The position numbers were made by a program, and so were the translations under genes. A stretch of DNA of 64,000 nucleotides from DLAJ01 sp964655525 (lineage in GTDB: Bacteria > Bacillota > Clostridia > Lachnospirales > Lachnospiraceae), in assembly GCA_964655525.1 (NCBI GenBank), contig CAZZNE010000005.1, forward strand, positions 1-64,000. Direction: 5' to 3'. The notes under the pieces were generated by a model. It did not search any database. It saw only the letters and a list, made by a program, of their open reading frames with translations, and was not told where the DNA came from. Each line of letters starts with the position of its first letter. The stretch's first letter is position 1. Below are positions 57,778 to 64,000 of this stretch, piece by piece.

Positions 57778-57980
57778 CAACAAAAGGTTGCGAGGGTGTG
57801 ACGAATTGCCCAAGCAAATTGCTTGGGCAATTTGCTTGGGTGTTCCCGCAGCGTAAAGCAGACGGTCAATAGACCCGAAGACAGTACATATTTGGTTTAA
57901 TCAGTCTGCAAGTAGGGGCAGGCTGCTTAAATAATAGGGGGGAGACTCCTAGAAACCAATCAAAAAAGGAGAGAAAAAAT
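57778..57980 (+). promoter_or_regulatory. Structured 5' leader of pilA with alternative hairpins
   Basis: A stem of 13 bp (57804-57816 with 57820-57832) and a competing stem of 14 bp (57809-57822 with 57827-57840, loop TTGG) share bases and cannot coexist. Further on GCAGAC (about 57858-57863) pairs with GTCTGC (57904-57909) around a GGTC-AATA-GACC hairpin, and an outer GCAGC/GCTGC pair may enclose it. No known riboswitch class was matched by eye; the GEMM cyclic-di-GMP signature was looked for and not seen. Confidence 0.5.
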
Positions 57981-58484
57981 ATGGAAAAGAAGAGAATGAA
58001 TGACAAGGGCTTCTCCCTTGTCGAGCTGATTATCGTTATTGCCATCATGGCAATCCTCATCGGCTTGTTGGCACCGCAGTACTTAAAGTTCGTAGAGCGT
58101 TCCAAGAAGTCCGCGGACAGAGATACCGTAGATCAGATCATCAGAACGGTACAGCTGGATTATGCGGATCCGGAGAGCACGACCAACGTAGAGGGTGCAA
58201 AGATTACGCTTACGACGAGCGGTGCAACGGTTACTGAGGATACCGGTACGAATTTAGGAACGGCACTGTCCAATTTCGGTCTCAATACTTCTGATATGAA
58301 ACTGAAATCCTCAAAATGGCTGGTAGCAGGTACCACTACTCCTGTGACAGATGTTGTAATTACGTTCTCGTATTCAGGAGAGTCGGTTACGGCGACGGTA
58401 ACTGCGAATGCTACTACCAGCGCCCCGGTGGATGACAGCGGTACATCCATCACCGGAAAGAGCACTACAACACCTACCCCGTAA
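57981..58484 (+). CDS. pilA: Type IV major pilin (prepilin)
   Basis: The prepilin signature is MEKKRMNDKG|FSLVELIIVIAI, with cleavage after Gly10 and the conserved Glu15. A ~22-residue hydrophobic helix follows, then a short globular domain rich in Thr, Ser and Val (to residue 167) ending in STTTPTP, without the cysteine pair of Gram-negative pilins. AAGGAGAG precedes the ATG. A strong promoter, a long leader and position ahead of pilD mark it as the main pilin subunit. It would be assembled by the PilB/PilC pair at 6-9 kb. Confidence 0.9.
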   Translation: MEKKRMNDKGFSLVELIIVIAIMAILIGLLAPQYLKFVERSKKSADRDTVDQIIRTVQLDYADPESTTNVEGAKITLTTSGATVTEDTGTNLGTALSNFGLNTSDMKLKSSKWLVAGTTTPVTDVVITFSYSGESVTATVTANATTSAPVDDSGTSITGKSTTTPTP

Positions 58485-58500
58485 GCAGTGAACTGCTCTT

Positions 58501-58533
58501 CCCTACAGGATTTCACAGCGGAATCCTGTAGGG
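58501..58533 (+). terminator. Hairpin after pilA, possibly a partial terminator
   Basis: CCCTACAGGATT (58501-58512) pairs with AATCCTGTAGGG (58522-58533). There is no T-run, so it more likely stabilises the pilA mRNA or attenuates transcription into pilD than ends it fully. Confidence 0.55.
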
Positions 58534-58636
58534 TGGGGTATTCTTCTATGACAGATGGGAGTGCACCCTACGCGCGAACCTGTCTGGAACGTAGTAATTA
58601 CCGATACATTTGCTTAAAGAAGGCAGAAGAAAACCT

Positions 58637-59392
58637 ATGACAACACCGACCATCCTGCTTGGCGTCGTGATTTTATACGGAATCGTGATCGGCAGCTTTT
58701 GTAACGTCTGCATTTATCGGATTCCGGCAAAAGAGAATATTGTAAAAATACGTTCGCATTGCATGGGCTGCGGGTATCAGCTGAAGTGGTATGATCTGAT
58801 TCCGCTTGTAAGCTTTGTTGCTTTGGGAGGGAAGTGCCGCAAATGTAAGCAGAAGCTATCCGTCCAGTATCCTCTGATTGAGGCTCTGAACGGAGTCTTG
58901 TATGTAGTGGTCTTTTATGTGAATGGAGTGAATGTAGATTCGTTACTCTACTGTCTCCTGACCTCAGCGCTTTTGGTGCTGAGCATAATCGATTTTAGGA
59001 CCTATGAGATTCCTTTTGGGATCAATCTTTTTATACTGGCACTGGGGCTGATTCATCTGGTACTTCATTTTGGTGACTGGCTGGACTGGGGGATCGGCTT
59101 CCTTGCTGTCAGTGTCTTTCTCTACATACTTTATCTTCTCTCAAAGGGAAGGGCGATCGGCGGCGGTGATATTAAGCTGATGGCGGTCTGCGGTTTATTG
59201 CTTGGCTGGCAAAAGATCCTGCTCGGCTTTGTACTCGGATGCATGATAGGTTCGGTGATCCATTTGACGCGCATGAAAGTAGTAAAGGCGGATCATGTGC
59301 TGGCAATGGGACCTTATCTTGCGGCGGGGATTTGGATCGCGCTGCTGTGGGGTGAGACATTGATTTCGTGGTACATAAAGCTTTGCTCGTGA
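58637..59392 (+). CDS. pilD: Prepilin peptidase (type 4, A24 family)
   Basis: This membrane aspartyl protease cleaves prepilins and can N-methylate the new N-terminus. The N-terminal domain carries FCNVCIYRIP and two CxxC pairs (CMGC, CRKC) of a zinc site. Catalytic aspartates lie in IIDFRTYEIP and in GGGDIKL. About seven hydrophobic segments are present over 251 residues. The ATG at 58637 is preferred to 58610. It lies between pilA and pilM. The 281 bases after it carry no recognised gene or terminator. Confidence 0.94.
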   Translation: MTTPTILLGVVILYGIVIGSFCNVCIYRIPAKENIVKIRSHCMGCGYQLKWYDLIPLVSFVALGGKCRKCKQKLSVQYPLIEALNGVLYVVVFYVNGVNVDSLLYCLLTSALLVLSIIDFRTYEIPFGINLFILALGLIHLVLHFGDWLDWGIGFLAVSVFLYILYLLSKGRAIGGGDIKLMAVCGLLLGWQKILLGFVLGCMIGSVIHLTRMKVVKADHVLAMGPYLAAGIWIALLWGETLISWYIKLCS

Positions 59393-59673
59393 GTTGTCGC
59401 TGCGACGAAAAGAAGTAGGATGCCGCGAATACTGCGTATAAGTGAATAGACATCAAATGCAGGCAACTACGGGTGGTTTTCGCTGTGGTTTTTTTGCGTA
59501 TTTATAGGTTGTGAACAACGGAAAGTTCAGAAAAGGCTATTATTTACATTTTGTATAACGACTGTGTTGAAAGCGTGTATGAAGCTGCGGATTGCAGGGA
59601 CTGCAATTGCATGGATTGCAATTCATAGCTTTGCATACGACAGAAAAATTCAGTTGAAGGGGGAAACATACAG

Positions 59674-61572
59674 ATGGCAAAGGTGCTAAGCGTGGAAATC
59701 GGCTATTCACTGATCAAGATCATGGAGACCGATTTTAAGGCGAAGAGTCCCAAGATCTATCGTTGCGTAAATCTTCAGACGCCAAGCGGGGTATTGAATG
59801 ACGGTGAGCTGAATGTGACGGGCGATCTGGTTGCGATCATTAATGACGCGCTCATGGCAAGAAGGATGAAAACAAAACAGGTTGTGTTTACGATCACGTC
59901 CTCTAAGATCGCAAGCCGTGAGGTCATTCTACCAAATGTCAAGGAGAATAAAGTGGAGACGCTTGTCCGCGCAAATGCTTCCGATTATTTTCCGGTAGAC
60001 CTCAGCCGGTATGAAATTTCCTATACCCTGCTTGGCATGGTTGGCGAAGAAAAGGATAAGATGCAGCGCAAGGTGATGGTATTCGCAGCGCCGCAGGCGC
60101 TTCTTGAGGGTTACTATACATTGGCGGAACGGTGCGGACTGACGCTTGTCGCCCTGGACTACAGTGGAAACAGTATCTATCAGGTTATCAAAAAAGAATG
60201 CGGCAGCGGCATACAAATGGTGGTCAAAGTGGATGAGCGCTCCTCCATCATTACGGTTTTGGAGGAGGGACAGCTTGTTTTACAGAGAAGCATTCCCTAT
60301 GGTGTGGATGAGGCAGTCGAAACACTGATCAGAACCAGAGCATATGAGGTGGCGGATTACAAGGAGGCAGTAGAACTGCTGAGAAGAAAGACCTGTGTCA
60401 ACCGTACGCTGCGGGCAAGGGCGGATTTTGTGGATGTGGAAGAGGACGAAGGCGAGTTAGACGAGGGCGAGCAGTTTGCTTCTGCCAGACAGCAGGTGAC
60501 AGGAGCCTTAGAGGCGCTCGTCAGCGGTATCGCGCGCGTGATCGATTTTTACAATTCCCGCAATTACGGCAAGCAGATCGATAAAACGTATCTGACAGGA
60601 TTAGGCGGTGATTTCAGCGGGCTCAGCAAGCTTTTAACGAATGAACTCGGTATGCGGATCGTGGTACTGACGAAGGCGGAGGGCTTTAATCTCGCAAAGG
60701 CATTCCGTGAGACCGGATTCGGCGGGTATATCGCATGTCTCGGTGCGGCTGTGGCACCGCTTGGTTTTCTTCCGTCTAAGAATGCGGAAAAGAAGGAAAA
60801 GGAAAAAGTGACATTGACGCCGCTGTTAGCGGTATCGGTGCTGATCCTCTGTCTGATCATTTCCATTGCGTGGTTTGTGGTCGCTTATATGCCATATAGT
60901 GAGGCGGCGGAAGAAAATTCGCGCCGACGTGCGGAGGTACAGTCGCTGGCTCAGCTGTATGTATCGGATTATTTAGAATATACGACGACAAAGCAGGCTT
61001 ATGAATATATGTTTGCAGCATATGGGCAGACACAGCTTGTAACGCAGTTTGTTGTAGAATTCATTGAAGAGATGGAACGGAAGATGCCGCATGCGTTTTA
61101 TATCAGTACGCTGCATGTCAATGCGACGGGCTTTACCATGGCTGTGACCGTTGCGACGAAAGAGGAAGCGGCGGAGTGCATCGAGCAGCTCCGCACGTTT
61201 TCGAGCATTGCGGCCTTAAGTGTCAATGGTATTAATGATGGCAGGGAGGCTATATTCGTGGATGTGGACGGTGACGGGACACTTGAAATGATAGTCGGCG
61301 GTCAGGTCATCGGAGATACGGTAGAGAAATATCATGATTTTGACTTAACGGAAAACACAACAACGCAGGGCGTGACGTTCAGCGTACAAGGCGAATTTTC
61401 CGGTTTGGGTGCGTGGCTCGGATCGGCTGAAGAAGACAATGCAGGGGACGATACAGGCGTCGGTATCCGTGATGCGGTAGGAAACACGGACGGCGGCGCG
61501 CCGGAAGAGGGAAGCTCCGGTGCAGAAAGCGCGGACAGCGGCGAGGATTTGGATTCTGCGCTCAGTGATTAA
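59674..61572 (+). CDS. PilM-PilN fusion protein of the type IV pilus alignment complex
   Basis: Residues 1 to about 360 are an actin-like PilM/FtsA fold: VLSVEIGYSLIKIME, VVFTITSSKIASREVILP, DYSGNSIYQ and YLTGLGGDFSGL. A Lys/Glu linker then leads to a membrane helix (about 390-412) and a PilN-like outer domain with a coiled coil and FYISTLHVNATGF. A charged, Gly/Ser-rich tail follows. PilM is normally a separate cytoplasmic protein that binds the PilN N-terminus; here both halves are one chain. GGGGGAAAC precedes the ATG. Confidence 0.85.
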   Translation: MAKVLSVEIGYSLIKIMETDFKAKSPKIYRCVNLQTPSGVLNDGELNVTGDLVAIINDALMARRMKTKQVVFTITSSKIASREVILPNVKENKVETLVRANASDYFPVDLSRYEISYTLLGMVGEEKDKMQRKVMVFAAPQALLEGYYTLAERCGLTLVALDYSGNSIYQVIKKECGSGIQMVVKVDERSSIITVLEEGQLVLQRSIPYGVDEAVETLIRTRAYEVADYKEAVELLRRKTCVNRTLRARADFVDVEEDEGELDEGEQFASARQQVTGALEALVSGIARVIDFYNSRNYGKQIDKTYLTGLGGDFSGLSKLLTNELGMRIVVLTKAEGFNLAKAFRETGFGGYIACLGAAVAPLGFLPSKNAEKKEKEKVTLTPLLAVSVLILCLIISIAWFVVAYMPYSEAAEENSRRRAEVQSLAQLYVSDYLEYTTTKQAYEYMFAAYGQTQLVTQFVVEFIEEMERKMPHAFYISTLHVNATGFTMAVTVATKEEAAECIEQLRTFSSIAALSVNGINDGREAIFVDVDGDGTLEMIVGGQVIGDTVEKYHDFDLTENTTTQGVTFSVQGEFSGLGAWLGSAEEDNAGDDTGVGIRDAVGNTDGGAPEEGSSGAESADSGEDLDSALSD

Positions 61573-61601
61573 CGACGGCGGGTAAAAAAGGAGAAAACGG
61601 C

Positions 61602-62396
61602 ATGAAGGTAACGAAACAACAGGTGAACGTGCTGATCATGGTGCTCGGTGTCATCATCATCGCGCTGACATACTTTTACGGAGTACAGAAATTAAATGAG
61701 AAGACCCAAGTTTTGGAAACGGAAAACGGACAGCTTCGAGGTGAGATTGATACGCTTCAGCAGCTTCAGCTCAAACAGAACAGCTACATTGCGGATACGG
61801 AGATGATGAAAGGCTTATGCGAGGTGATCGTGGAAATGTTTCCGTCCTATGTTTTGACTGAGGATGAGATCATGTATGCGGTGAAGCTGGAAAATCAGGT
61901 TGGCTGTTATTTTTCCTATGTCGGGACACCGGTTACGGAGAACATGGATATTCCGCTTGGGGCAAAGGAAAACATTCTTGCGGACTTACAGGATCTTACC
62001 GGTGCGATTGCCGCGAATTCGACCGTAAATCAGGAGCAGATTTTTAGTACGGACGGATTTATGCTTGGCAGGTCGGCGTCCACTAATAATTTTACCTGTA
62101 CCTATGATCAATTTAAGGAGCTTGTAAAGTTGATCAGGGAAGAAGACAATCTGCTCAGCATTGATGAGATCAGTTTGTCTTATAACAATTCGACCGGAAG
62201 CCTGTCGGGAAACATGACGATCAATTACTATTCCATGAGCGGAACGGGCAGAAAATACGAGTTGCCGCGAACCGGTGTTGTCGGATACGGCGTGGATTGT
62301 ATTTTCGGAGCGGTCATCCAGGAGGAAGAGCCGGTAACGGTGCCGGAAGACGATAGTTTGGGAGAAGAGGCGGAGGACGAAGTGCCGGAGGAGTAA
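61602..62396 (+). CDS. PilO-like alignment complex protein
   Basis: The 264-residue protein has a short cytoplasmic start, one membrane helix (about 9-26), a coiled coil (about 28-62), then an alpha/beta domain and an acidic Glu/Asp tail. This is the layout of PilO, which pairs with PilN outside the membrane. Sequence identity with PilO is low by eye, so the call rests mainly on layout and position after the PilM-PilN fusion. GGAGAAAACGG precedes the ATG. Confidence 0.7.
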   Translation: MKVTKQQVNVLIMVLGVIIIALTYFYGVQKLNEKTQVLETENGQLRGEIDTLQQLQLKQNSYIADTEMMKGLCEVIVEMFPSYVLTEDEIMYAVKLENQVGCYFSYVGTPVTENMDIPLGAKENILADLQDLTGAIAANSTVNQEQIFSTDGFMLGRSASTNNFTCTYDQFKELVKLIREEDNLLSIDEISLSYNNSTGSLSGNMTINYYSMSGTGRKYELPRTGVVGYGVDCIFGAVIQEEEPVTVPEDDSLGEEAEDEVPEE

Positions 62397-62446
62397 AGTT
62401 AGCTTCGGCATAAAACAGGAAAGCCGGTATAAGGACGGGAAGAAAC

Positions 62447-63667
62447 ATGGGTGTAAGGACACGGGTCAGACAACTTCATAAAGATCAGAAAGGTTTCACC
62501 CTTTTGGAGGTGCTGATCGCCATGTTCATTTTGGCGATCATAGCCGTGCCGCTCTGCCGCGTATATGTGTCGGCTGCCCAGACGAACGCAAAAGCGAGAA
62601 AGCAGGCGAGTGCGACAGCGGTTGCCGAAAATACGATGGAGGGCATCAATGCGTTTTCATATGATGATGTGATCAGGCAGTTTGAAGAAGTGCCGGACGG
62701 GGAGTTCCTCATCTGCCAGAATGTGTCGCAGCGTCACGGCAGCGTCGGAGCTGACGGAAAAGCCGTTTATGTGTTGGAAGGAGTAGGCGAGGACGTTTAT
62801 CAGTTTGATGTGAGGGTGACGATCGACCCTTCGGTTTATGAACGGGAGAATGAATCGGATGATCGCAAGGTCAATGATTATGAGCTCGTTGCCATGTCCG
62901 GCTATAACAGTGCAAAGGATTACCTCTATGTGTTGGCGGAGGGGTCGCTGCGAAGCCACTTTGGATTAGATTATGATACCATTCATGATCAGGTGAATCG
63001 TAAGCTGCGGATTACGGTGACGAAAGAAGGCACGGGTGAAGATCAGGGTGTTGTTGTGAGCATGGAAGTCGGGTATTGGCGGAACACAGAGTCAGAGCCG
63101 ACCGTATTAGAGCCGTGCGGCGCACAGCGCTTTGAAGGTGAGGACGCTTTGAGGAGCGTCTATCTGTGTTATGAGCCGAATTATGCGGCGGGCTTCGGCA
63201 CGGGGCAGGATAAGATTGAGATCATTAATACGGATAATGTGGAGTTTGAACTGTATCTGATCAAGCAGAGCTGTCCGACATGGTCCGATCTTGCGGTGCG
63301 TGAGGCGCACTATGCGCCGCAGATCACGGTGGAAGAAGGGCAGTGGGCAGAGGAAGATCAGGGTTCCTATATTAAGATTTATAACAATTACGGAACAAAT
63401 TTAGCTTTGGATTCGGCGATCAGCGATGCGCCGGTGTCTTATCTCTATCGCTATCGCGGCGCGGAGGACGGAGCAATGAAAAGCCAGACGGGAAGAGCGA
63501 CGGATACCGCATTGGCGCAGGCTTTGTATATCGGTGGTTCTGCGGTACATACAGAAAAGCGGTTCCGCATGTTTTCCGTGACGATTGAGGTATATGAGGC
63601 GGGGGCTTATGCAGAGGATTTTGACGGCAGCACCAAGCCGCGTGTGACTGCATTATCGAATCAATAA
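62447..63667 (+). CDS. Prepilin-like minor pilin (PilV type)
   Basis: The class III signal is KDQKG|FTLLEVLIAMFILAI, with cleavage after Gly16 and Glu21 in the +5 position. The mature protein is large (~390 residues), mostly beta-rich, and repeated Tyr/Asp/Glu segments suggest a globular tip domain. Such minor pilins prime or cap the fibre. It lies directly in the pilus cluster after pilO. Confidence 0.88.
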   Translation: MGVRTRVRQLHKDQKGFTLLEVLIAMFILAIIAVPLCRVYVSAAQTNAKARKQASATAVAENTMEGINAFSYDDVIRQFEEVPDGEFLICQNVSQRHGSVGADGKAVYVLEGVGEDVYQFDVRVTIDPSVYERENESDDRKVNDYELVAMSGYNSAKDYLYVLAEGSLRSHFGLDYDTIHDQVNRKLRITVTKEGTGEDQGVVVSMEVGYWRNTESEPTVLEPCGAQRFEGEDALRSVYLCYEPNYAAGFGTGQDKIEIINTDNVEFELYLIKQSCPTWSDLAVREAHYAPQITVEEGQWAEEDQGSYIKIYNNYGTNLALDSAISDAPVSYLYRYRGAEDGAMKSQTGRATDTALAQALYIGGSAVHTEKRFRMFSVTIEVYEAGAYAEDFDGSTKPRVTALSNQ

Positions 63668-63753
63668 ATAAAGGTACGACTACGGGGATTCTGAACGATT
63701 TATTTCATAGAAAGCGCATCATGCGCTGGATTCCTGCGGTTTGGAGGTGCATC

Positions 63754-64000
63754 ATGTCAGAAAAGGGCAGGAGCAGGTTTAAAAACAGACAATTATATAA
63801 GGACAACAGGGGTTCTACATTGGTCGTAGTGGTCATGGCGATGTTTTTGCTTTGCGTGCTGGCCTCCATCATTCTCTATACCACCTATATTAATTATACG
63901 ATCAAAACGACGGAGCTGCATTCCACGGACAATTTTTATACCGCGGAGGCTGTCATGGAGGAGATTAAAGCCGGATTGGAATTAGAGGTTTCCAATGCCT
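63754..64000 (+). CDS. PilX-like prepilin-type protein, 5' part
   Basis: GGAGGTG precedes an ATG at 63754. The first 82 residues read MSEKGRSRFKNRQLYKDNRG, then STLVVVVMAMFLLCVLASII, then YTTYINYTIKTTELHSTDNF, and continue past the window edge. The positive start, Gly before a long hydrophobic helix, and position after a prepilin gene fit a PilX-type minor pilin. The +5 Glu is absent (Val), as in PilX/GspK-like members. The gene was found by direct reading and is incomplete. Confidence 0.75.
   Translation, partial: MSEKGRSRFKNRQLYKDNRGSTLVVVVMAMFLLCVLASIILYTTYINYTIKTTELHSTDNFYTAEAVMEEIKAGLELEVSNA

Noticed and set aside
57778..57980. A GEMM-type cyclic-di-GMP-I or -II riboswitch before pilA
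   Set aside because: The leader is structured, but the conserved GGGCAAA / GACGCAAAGC elements and the class II core were not found; only a weak GCGTAAAGC similarity exists.

Overview
The window reads as chromosome of a low-to-mid GC Firmicute, most likely a gut Lachnospiraceae-type clostridium. The evidence is the Firmicute order comM(yifB)-dprA-topA-codY, a dgt-dnaG-rpoD-trmK-nif3 block, a rimP-nusA-ylxR-ylxQ-infB-rbfA-nrnA-truB-ribF block, a bacterial RNase P RNA, a conjugated bile salt hydrolase and several protein families common in Lachnospiraceae. Assignment is by reading motifs; no search was run.

Layout. 0-1.3 kb is the end of an integrated element (large serine recombinase tail plus a flavin/ferredoxin cargo gene) that interrupts comM; only the comM 3' part remains here. 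1.8-6.2 kb is dprA, topA and codY. 6.2-11.1 kb holds type IV pilus motor genes pilB and pilC and a cyclic-di-GMP-type EAL protein. 11.2-13.1 kb is a PadR-controlled membrane-protein cluster. 13.1-16.7 kb is a visibly AT-richer accessory island: a Phd/PIN toxin-antitoxin pair, then a four-gene ExbB/ExbD(TolQ/TolR)-like operon behind a promoter whose spacer is a run of nine G, then gene debris. 16.8-28.3 kb carries a secreted transglutaminase-like protein, glyA, lipid genes, dgt-dnaG-rpoD-trmK and nif3. 28.3-33.1 kb holds a 207-bp palindromic element, a repeat-rich membrane propeller protein, rnpB and a bile salt hydrolase. 33.2-45.9 kb mixes proteases, a nucleoside kinase, a DUF3990/DUF3791 module, two COG0523 GTPases, an AAA+ protein, a CarD-like regulator and an HD-GYP response regulator. 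46-54.9 kb is the translation/transcription operon. 55-56.6 kb is a Na/Pi transporter. 56.9-57.6 kb is a 21-bp-repeat coiled-coil gene broken by a 100-N assembly gap. 57.7-64 kb is the second pilus cluster (pilA, pilD, pilM-N fusion, pilO, two further prepilin-like genes), running off the window.

How it fits together. The pilus genes are split: motor ATPase and platform protein at 6-9 kb, pilin, peptidase and alignment complex about 49 kb away. The PilB N-terminus has two MshEN-type motifs (known in other proteins to bind cyclic-di-GMP), and the window also encodes an intact-looking EAL domain and an HD-GYP domain, so cyclic-di-GMP control of pilus assembly is a reasonable inference. pilA has a long 5' leader with two mutually exclusive hairpins.

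Most promising unexplained system: the 14.03-16.08 kb operon. It encodes a TolQ/ExbB-like channel, a TolR/ExbD-like membrane helix on a coiled coil, and two further envelope proteins that each carry a TolR-like C-terminal domain, in what looks like a single-membrane bacterium, behind a possibly phase-variable promoter and next to a toxin-antitoxin pair.
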